Assembly: GCA_000525025.1 (NCBI GenBank)
Contig: JCKJ01000001.1
Location: 1,984,001 to 2,048,000, forward strand
Origin: Methylophilaceae bacterium 11
GTDB taxonomy: Bacteria > Pseudomonadota > Gammaproteobacteria > Burkholderiales > Methylophilaceae
DNA: 64,000 nucleotides
Direction of reading: 5' to 3'
Part shown: positions 46,998 to 56,588 of the stretch, in pieces
Layout: every line of letters begins with the position of its first letter
How positions within the stretch are numbered: position 1 is the first letter of the stretch
Position numbers and translations under genes: made by a program
Notes under the pieces: model-generated
The model's input: only the letters and a program-made list of their open reading frames with translations
What the model was told of the DNA's origin: nothing
Database searches by the model: none

Positions 46998-48107
46998 ATG
47001 GCATATTACGATACTGAACCCCCTTACACCCATGGCGACCAACTTAAAGTAGGTATATTGCTTGCCAACTTAGGCACACCCGATGCCCCTACCGCTAAAG
47101 CATTACGCCCTTACCTCAAGCAATTTTTAATGGATACACGCGTAGTGGAGATTCCAAAGCTGATTTGGTACTGGATATTACATTGCATCATTTTAGTCAT
47201 CCGCCCCAAAAAATCGGCTGAAAAATATGCGCAAGTATGGTCAAGTGAGGGCTCGCCTTTACTGGTGCATGCGCAAAAACAAGCCAAAATGCTGGAAGGA
47301 TTTTTAGCGCAACATATCAAATCGCCCTTTGCTGTTGCGCTAGGCATGACCTATGGTAACCCAAGCATGCAACAAGCTATCGATACGTTAAAGGCGCAAC
47401 ATTGCAATAAAATCTTAGTATTTCCGTTGTACCCACAATACGCAGCCAGCAGCACGGCCGCAGCTTTTGATGCGATATGGCGCATCTTGCTCAAAACACG
47501 CAACGTGCCCGCGATACGCACTATCAAACACTATCACGACCATCCAGCTTATATTGCAGCCTTAGCAGCGAATGTACGTGAACATTGGCGCCTGAATGGT
47601 GGTAAGCCCACTAAGCTGGTCATGAGTTTTCATGGGGTACCTAAATTCCATTTGATGAAAGGCGATCCTTATCATTGCGAATGCCACAAAACAGCGCGAC
47701 TATTGGCAGAAGCGCTAGAGCTGACCAAAGATGAATATGTAGTGGCATTTCAATCGCGATTTGGTAAGCAAGAGTGGCTCAAACCCTATCTTGCCAGCAC
47801 ACTTGAGGCGCTAGGAAAAGCCAATACAAAACGCATTGATATCATCTGCCCTGGCTTTAGTAGCGACTGCTTAGAGACATTGGAAGAAATTGCAATGGAA
47901 GGTGAGCATATCTTCAAAAGCAATGGTGGTGGCGACTACCACTATATTCCTGCGCTGAATGAGAGCGAACTGTGGATTCAAGCCATGACCCAAATCACAC
48001 TTGAGAACTTACAAGGCTGGGTCAGCCCCAGTTGGGATAATGCCGCGGCTAAAAATACATCTGACATGACAAAATTGCGTGCGCAAAGTTTGGGTGCAAA
48101 ACAATAA
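46998..48107 (+). CDS. hemH: Ferrochelatase
   Basis: The 369-residue product inserts iron into protoporphyrin IX, the last step of heme synthesis. Motifs include VGILLANLGTPDAP at the N-terminus, MSFHGVPKFHL (catalytic His) and CPGFSSDCLETLEEI. Length is typical of betaproteobacteria. It is co-oriented with hrcA and hldD. Confidence 0.95.
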   Translation: MAYYDTEPPYTHGDQLKVGILLANLGTPDAPTAKALRPYLKQFLMDTRVVEIPKLIWYWILHCIILVIRPKKSAEKYAQVWSSEGSPLLVHAQKQAKMLEGFLAQHIKSPFAVALGMTYGNPSMQQAIDTLKAQHCNKILVFPLYPQYAASSTAAAFDAIWRILLKTRNVPAIRTIKHYHDHPAYIAALAANVREHWRLNGGKPTKLVMSFHGVPKFHLMKGDPYHCECHKTARLLAEALELTKDEYVVAFQSRFGKQEWLKPYLASTLEALGKANTKRIDIICPGFSSDCLETLEEIAMEGEHIFKSNGGGDYHYIPALNESELWIQAMTQITLENLQGWVSPSWDNAAAKNTSDMTKLRAQSLGAKQ

Positions 48108-48143
48108 GCGTTATACTTATGTTTTGGCTGATACATTAACATT

Positions 48144-49133
48144 ATGATTGTAATTACTGGCGGCGCCGGCATGATAGGCTCTATCATCGCTTGGCATCTC
48201 AATACCAAACTCGGTCGCGATGATTTAATTATTACCGACCGGATTACCCACGAAGCACAGTGGCAAAACTTAGTGCATCGCCACTATGTAGAATATTTGG
48301 ACAAAGACCAGCTGTTTGACTGGTTAGAAGACAACGATCACGTGACAGCTGTGATTCACATGGGTGCCATCAGCGCAACGACAGAGCGCGATTTTAACAA
48401 ACTGGTGGCTGACAATATCCATTACTCGCAAGATCTATGGAGCTGGTGCGCTGAACATGAAGTGCCCTTCTTCTATGCAAGCTCTGCTGCCACCTATGGT
48501 GCAGGTGAGCGTGGTTACAACGATCTCAGTATTGACCACTTAAGACCACTCAATGGCTATGGCTACTCCAAGCACTTTTTTGATCAATGGGTGCTCAGGC
48601 AAGTGGCTGATAAGCAGCCCACGCCGCCTGCATGGGCTGGCTTTAAATTCTTTAATGTGTACGGCCCTAACGAATACCATAAAGAGCGCATGGCAAGTGT
48701 AGCCTTTCATACCTTTAACCAGTTTAAAGAAACTGGCACCATGAAACTATTCAAGGGCACCAAAGCGGGTGTGGAAGATGGCATGCAACTGCGAGATTTT
48801 GTGTATGTCAAAGATGCCGCTAGCGTAGTAGCTTACTTTCTGAATGCAGGATTAAGCAAACGTAACGCGCCCAATGGTATTTACAACATTGGTACGGGCG
48901 AAGCGCGCAGCTTTAAAGACTTAGCAACCAATGTCATGACCAGCATGACACGTGAGCCCCATATTACCTACATTGATATGCCATTAGACCTGCAAGGTAA
49001 GTACCAATACTTTACGCAAGCCAGCATGGATAAGTTGCGTAAGGCTGGCTACAAAACGCCTTTTACCAGCCTTGAAGATGGCGTAAAAGATTATGTGCAA
49101 CACTATCTCATGCAAGAGGACCCCTACTGCTAA
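48144..49133 (+). CDS. hldD: ADP-L-glycero-D-manno-heptose 6-epimerase
   Basis: The 329-residue SDR enzyme makes the heptose used in the LPS inner core. Its NADP site is [11 protein letters not shown], and the active-site YGYSK is present. The stop overlaps the gmhA start (TAATG). The three heptose genes hldD-gmhA-hldE are contiguous, followed by waaF. Confidence 0.95.
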   Translation: MIVITGGAGMIGSIIAWHLNTKLGRDDLIITDRITHEAQWQNLVHRHYVEYLDKDQLFDWLEDNDHVTAVIHMGAISATTERDFNKLVADNIHYSQDLWSWCAEHEVPFFYASSAATYGAGERGYNDLSIDHLRPLNGYGYSKHFFDQWVLRQVADKQPTPPAWAGFKFFNVYGPNEYHKERMASVAFHTFNQFKETGTMKLFKGTKAGVEDGMQLRDFVYVKDAASVVAYFLNAGLSKRNAPNGIYNIGTGEARSFKDLATNVMTSMTREPHITYIDMPLDLQGKYQYFTQASMDKLRKAGYKTPFTSLEDGVKDYVQHYLMQEDPYC

Positions 49134-49696
49134 TGAAATACGTTGATTATTTAAAAGGTGAACATGCTGCGCATATGGCCATGTTCAATGCACTAGAATC
49201 ACTATTCCCATTGATTAGCGATGTCGGCATTCAGCTACAACAGTGTATCCAACGCGGTGGCAAAGTTCTGCTGATGGGCAATGGTGGTAGCGCAGCCGAT
49301 AGCCAACATATTGCTGCAGAGATAGTTGGCCGGTTTAAGAAAGAACGCAAAGGCTTGCCTGCGATTGCGTTGACCACAGACACGTCTATTCTGACTTCTG
49401 TAGGTAATGACTATGGCTACGACTATATTTTTGCGCGCCAGATTGAAGCCCTATGTAGACCTGAGGATATCGTCATTGGCCTGACCACCTCTGGCAATAG
49501 CGTTAACGTTGTGAAAGCCATTGAGGCTGCAAAAGCAACAGGCGCGACCACGGTTGGACTCACAGGCGGGACAGGTGGCAAGCTCACCGCCTTGTGTGAT
49601 TACAACATCGTGGTGCCGTCCAGTGTCACCGCACGCATTCAGGAAGCACATATCTTTATCGGTCACTCGTTATGTGAAATTTTAGAGTCTGACTGA
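49133..49696 (+). CDS. gmhA: Sedoheptulose-7-phosphate isomerase
   Basis: The 187-residue SIS-domain enzyme makes D-glycero-D-manno-heptose 7-phosphate, the first step of LPS heptose synthesis. Motifs: [18 protein letters not shown] and [13 protein letters not shown]. It overlaps both neighbours by one base. In other proteobacteria the name DiaA is used for a similar protein; the context favours GmhA. Confidence 0.93.
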   Translation: MKYVDYLKGEHAAHMAMFNALESLFPLISDVGIQLQQCIQRGGKVLLMGNGGSAADSQHIAAEIVGRFKKERKGLPAIALTTDTSILTSVGNDYGYDYIFARQIEALCRPEDIVIGLTTSGNSVNVVKAIEAAKATGATTVGLTGGTGGKLTALCDYNIVVPSSVTARIQEAHIFIGHSLCEILESD

Positions 49697-51153
49697 TGCA
49701 ACACACTTTAGTAAGCCGCGTTAAACAGTTTGGTCAAACAAAACAGCATGCGCTCGTCATTGGCGATGTTATGCTGGATCGCTATCTGATTGGTGAGGTC
49801 AGCCGCATCTCGCCTGAAGCCCCCGTGCCGGTGGTACTACTCAAGAAACAAAATGAGCGCGCTGGTGGAGCATCCAATGTAGCCGCTAATTTAGCGCTAC
49901 TCGGTGTTCAAACACATATTCTGGGGTGTATTGGTCAAGATACTGAAGGCAAGTCATTGATGCAACTCATGCAAGCAAGTGGCATTGATACCCAAGGCAT
50001 GGTCACCTCTTCGCACCGCCCCACCATTGCCAAAACACGTATTTTGGGTGGCCATCAACAAATGATGCGACTAGACCAAGAAAACAGTGGTGTATTTAAT
50101 GCAGAAGAAACCAGCCAGATTCTGAATGCATTTCAACAAGCGCTCGCAAAAACACCCTCCATTGTTGTCTTATCTGATTATGCGAAGGGTCTGCTCAGTA
50201 CAACCATTTGCCAAACAATCATCCAAGCCTGCCAACAAGCCAATATACCGGTATTGGTAGACCCAAAAGGCGTGGATTACAGCAAGTACCAAGGCGCTAC
50301 CGCACTCACCCCGAATAAAAAAGAAACGGCTGAGGCCTGCCACACCAACGTGAACGATGTTGCGTTGATTGAAAAAGCCCAGCAACTCAAATCTAGTTTG
50401 GGGCTTCAATTTCTAGCCGTCACCCGTAGCGAAGAAGGCATTACGCTATTAGATGACACCACACATCATTTGCAAGCTGCAGCACAGCAAGTATTTGATG
50501 TCTCTGGCGCAGGCGACACTGTCATCGCCACTTTGGCGGCTGGGCTCATGCATGGACTAAGCCCATTAGATAGCTTGGAACTTGCCAATGTGGCAGCAGG
50601 CGTTGTGGTGGGCAAAGTGGGTACTGTTCCCATTACCAAAAGCGATCTGATTCATGCACTGGAAGACCAACGCTCTAATGAACAAGCGCATAAGATCTGC
50701 GATCTACCAGAGTTACTAGAAAAAGTGGCTGTTTGGAAACAAGCCAAACAAGCGATTGTATTTACCAACGGCTGTTTTGATTTACTGCATGCTGGCCATG
50801 TGACCTATTTAGAGGCTGCCAAAAAACGTGGCGACAAGCTTATTTTAGGGCTGAATACCGATCGCTCTGTGAGCGCACTCAAAGGACCAACACGACCCGT
50901 TGTCAATGAGAACGACCGTGCACGCGTACTAGCCGCGCTCGCCTCTGTGGATGCCGTGATTTTGTTTGATGAGGACACTCCGCTTAACTTAATCCACGCG
51001 ATTCAACCCAATATCATCGCCAAAGGTAGCGATTACACTGCCGATCAAGTAGTGGGCGGCAAAGAGGTACTGTCATGGGGTGGTGAAATTGCGCTGATTG
51101 ATTTGGTTGAAGGCCGTAGCACCAGCAACCTAATCAAAAAAATGAATAGTTAG
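49696..51153 (+). CDS. hldE: Bifunctional heptose-7-phosphate kinase / heptose-1-phosphate adenylyltransferase
   Basis: The 485-residue product has an N-terminal PfkB-type kinase (about 1-325, DVSGAGDTVIATLAAGL). The C-terminal nucleotidyltransferase (about 345-485) has FTNGCFDLLHAGHVTYLE. It makes ADP-heptose. The two domains can be separate genes elsewhere; here they are fused. The heptose phosphatase gmhB is not in the window. Confidence 0.96.
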   Translation: MQHTLVSRVKQFGQTKQHALVIGDVMLDRYLIGEVSRISPEAPVPVVLLKKQNERAGGASNVAANLALLGVQTHILGCIGQDTEGKSLMQLMQASGIDTQGMVTSSHRPTIAKTRILGGHQQMMRLDQENSGVFNAEETSQILNAFQQALAKTPSIVVLSDYAKGLLSTTICQTIIQACQQANIPVLVDPKGVDYSKYQGATALTPNKKETAEACHTNVNDVALIEKAQQLKSSLGLQFLAVTRSEEGITLLDDTTHHLQAAAQQVFDVSGAGDTVIATLAAGLMHGLSPLDSLELANVAAGVVVGKVGTVPITKSDLIHALEDQRSNEQAHKICDLPELLEKVAVWKQAKQAIVFTNGCFDLLHAGHVTYLEAAKKRGDKLILGLNTDRSVSALKGPTRPVVNENDRARVLAALASVDAVILFDEDTPLNLIHAIQPNIIAKGSDYTADQVVGGKEVLSWGGEIALIDLVEGRSTSNLIKKMNS

Positions 51154-51168
51154 TTTGGTATATCAGTC

Positions 51169-52185
51169 ATGCCAGAAAAAATTCTGATTCTTGGGCCAGC
51201 TTGGGTAGGCGATATGGTGCTTGCACAAAGCTTGTTTAAAACGCTTAAAAATAACAGACCAGATTGCACGATTGACGTGGCAGCACCCGCTTGGACACTT
51301 CCATTATTAGCACGTATGCCAGAAGTGTCTGAAGCCATTGCACTCCCATTTAAGCACGGCGAGCTGGCATTCTGGCAAAGAATAGCATTTGGCAAAGCGT
51401 TTAAACACAAAGGCTATACACAAGCCATTATCCTCACCAATTCGCTTAAATCCGCTATTTTGCCTTGGGCAGCCGGCATTAAAAAACGGACGAGCTTTTT
51501 GGGTGAAATGCGTTACGGACTGATTAACGATATCCGCCCACTGAATAAAGCCACACTTAAAATGACGGTGCAGCGATTTGTAACTTTGGGGCTAGCGCCT
51601 TCAGAAAATTTACCGCATGTGCTGCCAAGACCAGCATTAATGGCTGATCTAGCACATGCGCATACACTGCTTGAAATGCTGAATATCCCACCGCTACAGT
51701 CTCCAGTGCTGGGGCTGTGCCCTGGCGCAGAATACGGAGAAGCCAAGCGCTGGCCTGCCGAATACTATGCAGAAGTCGCCAATGCTGCGATTGCAAAAGG
51801 CTGGCAAGTGTGGCTTTTTGGCTCCGATAAAGATATTCCGGTGACTCAGCAGATCAATCAGCTAACACAAGATAAATGCATTAACTTGGGCGGAAAAACC
51901 AAACTGGGAGATGCGATTGATTTGATGGCGCTCTGCCATACGGTAGTGAGCAATGACTCGGGCTTGATGCATGTCGCCGCGGCCTTAGATAAGAAACTGA
52001 TTGCCATTTTTGGCTCTTCCGACCCTTACCACACACCACCGATGCACCCCGATGCAGTGATTGAGTACTTAAAGCTGGAGTGCAGCCCGTGCTTTGAACG
52101 TCAGTGCCCGCTTGGACATTTGAATTGCTTGACACAGATTAAGCCGCAAACCATCACGAGCAAAATCGTCGCAACACATCCATAA
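51169..52185 (+). CDS. waaF: ADP-heptose:LPS heptosyltransferase II
   Basis: The 338-residue GT9 enzyme adds the second heptose to the LPS inner core. Motifs: ILILGPAWVGDMVLAQSLF, LCPGAEYGEAKRWPAEYYA and VSNDSGLMHVAAAL. It is the last gene of the heptose group. Its last 32 bases overlap the convergent glycosyltransferase gene. Confidence 0.94.
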   Translation: MPEKILILGPAWVGDMVLAQSLFKTLKNNRPDCTIDVAAPAWTLPLLARMPEVSEAIALPFKHGELAFWQRIAFGKAFKHKGYTQAIILTNSLKSAILPWAAGIKKRTSFLGEMRYGLINDIRPLNKATLKMTVQRFVTLGLAPSENLPHVLPRPALMADLAHAHTLLEMLNIPPLQSPVLGLCPGAEYGEAKRWPAEYYAEVANAAIAKGWQVWLFGSDKDIPVTQQINQLTQDKCINLGGKTKLGDAIDLMALCHTVVSNDSGLMHVAAALDKKLIAIFGSSDPYHTPPMHPDAVIEYLKLECSPCFERQCPLGHLNCLTQIKPQTITSKIVATHP

Positions 52186-53116
52186 CATCTGTCATACGCA
52201 TCGTTTGCGTTGCTTGTATCTCACGTCTGGCCTGTATGACTTCTGGCAGCTTAGCACACGCCAAATAAAACCCTTTGAGGTTGACCTTATCCAGCAGCAA
52301 TACCTCGCCCAGCAACTGTACGATGGAAGCTGGAATAGCGCCAAACCATAATTGGGTTGCAGACAAATGCATCCACTCTAATATATAGCGGTTTCTACGG
52401 CGGATGGTTTTAATGTGGTTCATTTTCACATTAGAGCGGATAGAACCCACACTCTGGTGCACAATATGTACACTCGGCTCAAAATAACTAGCCCACCCTC
52501 TGCGCCATGCGCGCAAACCTAAATCGTAATCCTCACTATAGAACGGCTTGAATATTGGATGAAAGCCTTGCAAGGCGTTGAACATAGACTTTCTCACCAT
52601 AAATGAGCCGCCATGTGCATAGGCAGCAGGCAATTTCTCGCCTGCTGTTCGCAGTGTAAGTGCTTTTTCCAAGCGCCAGCTCATCAGTTTAAGCGTGCCA
52701 GCCTTGAATTGGCGAAGGTTCCAAGAATGCCTTTTGACATCGCCCCGCTCGTCATATATTAAGGGATTGACTGAAAACGTATTGGGATCTTCAAAATACT
52801 GTACCAGTGGTGCAAATAGCGACTCAGCCACTTCTACATCAGAGTTCAATAAAAACAACAGCTCAGTTTCAGCGGCATTAACGCCACTATGGATGGCTTC
52901 GGCAAAGCCTTGGTTTTGCGCATGTACCACTACTTTCACTTGCGGGAAATGCTCTTTCAGCACCTGTAAACTAGCGTCTTGAGAGCCGTCATCCACCACA
53001 ATTAAAGCGGACTTGCCTGAGTAAGTCTGCATTGCTTTCAGTACGGAAGGGATGTTCTTTTGGAGCAAGGTGGCCCCATTAAAATTAGGAATCACCACTG
53101 TAATGGGTGGCTGCAT
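52154..53116 (-). CDS. GT2 family glycosyltransferase
   Basis: The 320-residue product has the GT-A fold: VVIPNFNGATLLQKNIPS, VVDDGSQD, LLNSDVEV (DXD-like) and FYSEDYDLGLRAWRRGW. It probably adds a sugar to the LPS core or a linked glycan; donor and acceptor are unknown. The end overlaps waaF by 32 bp, tail to tail. It is 1 bp from the next membrane protein gene, so translation is likely coupled. Confidence 0.88.
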   Translation of the reverse strand: MQPPITVVIPNFNGATLLQKNIPSVLKAMQTYSGKSALIVVDDGSQDASLQVLKEHFPQVKVVVHAQNQGFAEAIHSGVNAAETELLFLLNSDVEVAESLFAPLVQYFEDPNTFSVNPLIYDERGDVKRHSWNLRQFKAGTLKLMSWRLEKALTLRTAGEKLPAAYAHGGSFMVRKSMFNALQGFHPIFKPFYSEDYDLGLRAWRRGWASYFEPSVHIVHQSVGSIRSNVKMNHIKTIRRRNRYILEWMHLSATQLWFGAIPASIVQLLGEVLLLDKVNLKGFYLACAKLPEVIQARREIQATQTMRMTDVMDVLRRFCS

Positions 53117-53117
53117 A

Positions 53118-54326
53118 TTATGTATGCTCCCGTCTATCTAAATAGAACATGACGCCCATGACTAGCGCGACCACATTCAAATGAATACTCACAAAAAATG
53201 GCAGCGTGATGCTGACCGCCACCAAATCTACAGTCAGTATTGTGAGTAAAAATAGAATAATCATTGACATCTGATGTGTGGCTTGGTGACGAAGCCTCAA
53301 GTATCTAGAAAACAAGGCATAGTACAACCATAAGATAAAGGACACCACCACCGCTAGACCCGTCACACCAAATAAGTAAAGCACCTCTAGCACTGCATTA
53401 TGTGGGCTGTTATAGGTAATGCCTTGCGTTGCGTAGTAGCGCGAATATGGCTGAAAATCTTGCACAAAACTCTCTGCACCATGCCCAAACAGCCATTGTT
53501 GCTTGCTACTATTTTGTTGCATCTCCCAAGTGTCTTCCCAAATCGTCACGCGCTCTTCCGTATTTGCATGCATCACCAAGTCATCTAAGCGTGTTTTAAA
53601 ATTGCCAGCATTGGAAAAGAACAAAAGTGCAAACACCACTCCCGCGACTCCGATCAACATGACTTTCGCGCGATGGCGCAAACATACAACACCAATCAGC
53701 GTCGCAATCATCAACGCTATCCACGTAGGCCTAGACGAAGTATTGAGCAATAAATAACCCAGTAGGACGGCTGATAACATCAGCCCGTAACGTTGAACTC
53801 CTCGGCTCCAGTTGGCCGCTAAAAATGCGGCCGTGACAAAAAACAATGCACTATAGATCGCTAAGTAATGTGGATTTTTGGTGGTGCCGTACATCTGCCC
53901 GAGCACGTGAATAAATACCCACTGAAATAGCGTATAGGCATAGACCGCCAATATTAGCGTAGGCACATAATAAGGCTTGATGCGATCATGATGGCGCGCC
54001 ATCAATACAATCCCGGCCATTAACCCCGTTGCCAGTAGCATATGCCTTATTGTTTTAATATCCCATGGAAAATGTAGCGTTGCAATCCACTCCAAACCCA
54101 TCAACGTGATGAGCGGCAATAGACATTTCAACAATGCTTTACGCTCATCTTTATTATGTTGATCGGCTTGAAACAGATAAACACCCAAACCAAGCAACAA
54201 TGCAAGATAAGCCAAGGAGCGATAAGTACTACCCCATGTCAGTGCCTGAAAAAAATAGCTAAGCACGACTATGCAGAACAAAGAGAAAATCACTCTAAAA
54301 CTCAATACATTAGAAATAGTCATCAT
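53118..54326 (-). CDS. O-antigen ligase/polymerase-like membrane protein
   Basis: The 402-residue product has roughly ten to twelve membrane helices. A large periplasmic loop near residues 225-320 holds GHGAESFVQDF and YNSPHNAVLEVLYLFGV, typical of the Wzy_C (WaaL/Wzy) family. WaaL joins O-antigen to lipid A-core; Wzy polymerises O units. The location in an LPS core locus favours ligase. It is 2 bp before the next gene of the group. Confidence 0.82.
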   Translation of the reverse strand: MMTISNVLSFRVIFSLFCIVVLSYFFQALTWGSTYRSLAYLALLLGLGVYLFQADQHNKDERKALLKCLLPLITLMGLEWIATLHFPWDIKTIRHMLLATGLMAGIVLMARHHDRIKPYYVPTLILAVYAYTLFQWVFIHVLGQMYGTTKNPHYLAIYSALFFVTAAFLAANWSRGVQRYGLMLSAVLLGYLLLNTSSRPTWIALMIATLIGVVCLRHRAKVMLIGVAGVVFALLFFSNAGNFKTRLDDLVMHANTEERVTIWEDTWEMQQNSSKQQWLFGHGAESFVQDFQPYSRYYATQGITYNSPHNAVLEVLYLFGVTGLAVVVSFILWLYYALFSRYLRLRHQATHQMSMIILFLLTILTVDLVAVSITLPFFVSIHLNVVALVMGVMFYLDRREHT

Positions 54327-54328
54327 CG

Positions 54329-55024
54329 TTATTGCCTGAATAAGTAGCGCGCCACATCGGCTTCTTGCATATGCACACGCTGGCTAGCTGCACAGTAAGC
54401 ACTGATCAGGACTTTTATATTAGATAAGCCAAAGTTTTCGGCTTCGGCTGCATTGCGCCAATAGCGGGCAAAATTTCTTTTGCGACGTCTGCGCTCTAAG
54501 CGCCACGGAAAAATCGTCATTTCAGAGATATCAATTAAGCCAAACTGCCCGGCTGGTGTCAGCACAATATTGCCAGAGTGTAGCCCACGAAAGTAAATGC
54601 CTAAATCGTGCAAACCTGCCATAAACGCACCTAACTTGTGTGCATGCTCAGTGGTAAGTTCGTGCCGTGTAAACAACTCTCTTACTGTCACACCTTCTAG
54701 CGGGGAGTACAGCACGGCAGATTTATGATCGCTATTAAGGTGAAACAATTGCTTTACTTGGATGGTTGGAATAGCAAGTTGATGCAGTCGTTTTTCATTT
54801 CTACAAAAACTTCTGGCATACGAAAAAAAATTAGCACTGCTGAACGTACGCTTCACCCGAAATATCTTGAGAATGTCGCCATTGGTTAACCGCACTACTT
54901 TGATACCAAAATGATCTTGCTCCAATATTTCACTGGTACTTAACCATTCAGCGAGTTGCGCATCAGACAATAACGTGCTGCGCTGGTACCAGTTTAAGAA
55001 AAATGCTTTGAACAGTGTATACAT
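54329..55024 (-). CDS. LPS kinase-like protein (toluene-tolerance/RfaY-like)
   Basis: The 231-residue product has a small kinase fold. The catalytic loop reads FRGLHSGNIVL and the metal loop LIDISEM. The usual HRD Asp of the catalytic loop is absent (Gly here). Related proteins in LPS loci often read FR-x-LHxGN, so this may be a family trait rather than a mutation. It probably phosphorylates a core sugar. It is operonic with the membrane protein before it. Confidence 0.75.
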   Translation of the reverse strand: MYTLFKAFFLNWYQRSTLLSDAQLAEWLSTSEILEQDHFGIKVVRLTNGDILKIFRVKRTFSSANFFSYARSFCRNEKRLHQLAIPTIQVKQLFHLNSDHKSAVLYSPLEGVTVRELFTRHELTTEHAHKLGAFMAGLHDLGIYFRGLHSGNIVLTPAGQFGLIDISEMTIFPWRLERRRRKRNFARYWRNAAEAENFGLSNIKVLISAYCAASQRVHMQEADVARYLFRQ

Positions 55025-55038
55025 GCGCGATAAGTCAG

Positions 55039-55722
55039 CTATTTAACATTGAGCAGGCTTGCAATAGCGGGCAATACTTGGATATTATTTTCTTCACAAT
55101 AGGCTTTCCAATCCGCAACCTCCGTCCAGTCGCTCAAGAATACAAAATCTAAGCCTGCGTTTGTAGCCGCCTCATGATCATACTTGCTATCGCCCAAAAA
55201 CAATGCTGGTAGACGTAAGTGACCGCTCGCTTTTTCCCGTGCAAGCACTTCATCTTTGTTATCAGGGCTACCGAATAAACCGCCAGCAAACAAGTTAGCC
55301 AATACCTCTCCGGATGGCAATGTTCTTTTATGAAATAAATCTCGAATTTCTTGTTGGTCACCACCAGACAGTATCATCCATGGGGCATCTGGCGTTTTCG
55401 CTTTTAATGCTTCTAAACCATCCGCCATCGCACAAGCCATTAGTCCTTCTTCCAACTCACCCGCAAAGGTATCCAACCATACTTGAATCGCTTCTTTAGT
55501 CACAGGCTGTTTTAGCACTTCCCGCAAATACCAATCAAACTTATGATACCGAGAAATACCACCTAACCGTACATGATAATCCACCAGTGCTTGCGCTTGC
55601 GCATCGGTGACACCTAGACGCTTGGCGGTACGAAAATACGCCTCTGTCTTGACAACATTCGAGTCCAAAACGACGCCATCACAATCAAACACAATGGTCT
55701 TATACTCAGCAATATTCAGCAA
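55039..55722 (-). CDS. HAD-superfamily hydrolase, beta-PGM-like
   Basis: The 227-residue product starts at TTG 55722 with GGA 6 nt upstream; no ATG fits. It has the HAD nucleophile motif VFDCDGVVLDS, motif II LSGG and the late FLGDSKYDHEAA. A cap domain lies between. It probably removes phosphate from a sugar or a small phospho-compound. The substrate is unknown. It is 14 bp before the kinase gene on the same strand. Confidence 0.85.
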   Translation of the reverse strand: MLNIAEYKTIVFDCDGVVLDSNVVKTEAYFRTAKRLGVTDAQAQALVDYHVRLGGISRYHKFDWYLREVLKQPVTKEAIQVWLDTFAGELEEGLMACAMADGLEALKAKTPDAPWMILSGGDQQEIRDLFHKRTLPSGEVLANLFAGGLFGSPDNKDEVLAREKASGHLRLPALFLGDSKYDHEAATNAGLDFVFLSDWTEVADWKAYCEENNIQVLPAIASLLNVK

Positions 55723-55738
55723 ATTGATTCCAATAAAA

Positions 55739-55768
55739 AAGGCTTTGTGCCTATATGCACAAAGCCTT
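55739..55768 (-). terminator. Terminator after eda
   Basis: AAGGCTTTGTGC / GCACAAAGCCTT stem with a 6-nt loop, then a T run on the minus strand. It isolates edd-eda from the LPS genes downstream. Confidence 0.92.
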
Positions 55769-55791
55769 CATTATACCGTTTAAGTCGCTTA

Positions 55792-56418
55792 TTACGCCGC
55801 TTTAATCGCGCTGGCTTCTTTGGCAAGCTTGGTAATATGCGCCCAGTCCCCACGTGCCACTGCATCTGCTGGTGTCAACCAAGTGCCGCCACACACCACC
55901 ACGTTTGGCAATGCTAAGAATTGCGGGGCTGACTCTACGGTCACACCGCCAGTAGGACAGAACTTCACATCACCGAATGGGCCAGAAAAACCTTTCAGTA
56001 AGTTAATACCACCCACAGCCACAGCTGGAAATAGTTTTAAAAAGTAGTAATCGTCGGCATTGGCCATCATGATTTCTGAGCCAGTAGACACGCCTGGTAA
56101 TAACGGCAATCCAATTTTACGTGCAAATTGACCTAATTCACTGGTGTAGCCTGGGCTCACCGCAAATTGGCAGCCAGCATCTTTAGAAGCTTGTGCATCT
56201 TTCAAGTTACGTACGGTGCCAGAACCCAAAATAGCATCAGGCACGTGTTTAGCAATTTGCTCCATACCCGCTAGCGCACATGAAGTACGCAATGTCACTT
56301 CTAATACCTTAATACCACCTTCAAGTAAGGCTTCTGCCATTGGCACAGCATCTTCAACGCGGTTAATCACAATCACTGGAATCACGGGACCGTGATTAGC
56401 TAAATCTAATGTACTCAT
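55792..56418 (-). CDS. eda: KHG/KDPG aldolase
   Basis: The product is 208 residues from ATG 56418 (an upstream TTG is less likely). It cleaves 2-keto-3-deoxy-6-phosphogluconate to pyruvate and glyceraldehyde-3-phosphate. Motifs: Glu in KVLEVTLRT, Lys in YYFLKLFPA (Schiff-base lysine) and KFCPTGGV. It follows edd across a repeat element of about 100 bp. In RuMP methylotrophs it cleaves the hexulose phosphate product. Confidence 0.95.
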   Translation of the reverse strand: MSTLDLANHGPVIPVIVINRVEDAVPMAEALLEGGIKVLEVTLRTSCALAGMEQIAKHVPDAILGSGTVRNLKDAQASKDAGCQFAVSPGYTSELGQFARKIGLPLLPGVSTGSEIMMANADDYYFLKLFPAVAVGGINLLKGFSGPFGDVKFCPTGGVTVESAPQFLALPNVVVCGGTWLTPADAVARGDWAHITKLAKEASAIKAA

Positions 56419-56485
56419 AGTTTTCTCATTCTGCAAAATTAATCAATTCTAGTTTTAGTTTTAGTTTTTTGAGGCAACGGCTGAA

Positions 56486-56588
56486 TAAACTTTGATAATC
56501 AAGCGAGAACTAAGCGCGAGAGCGCAGACAGTACACACAAGTACGGCAAGCGAGCGCAACAACGTTATCGCTTGATTTGCAAAGTTTA
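56486..56588. repeat. Hairpin-forming REP-like element between edd and eda
   Basis: A 24-bp inverted repeat (about 56486-56509 and 56565-56588, three mismatches) flanks a core. Both arms contain TAAACTTTG; in the edd-side arm that TAA is the edd stop codon. The core holds GTAC-N6-GTAC (56531-56544) next to GGCAAGCGAGC. It matches the right arm of the iscS-iscU element. It would form a long stem-loop in the edd-eda message. Confidence 0.75.
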
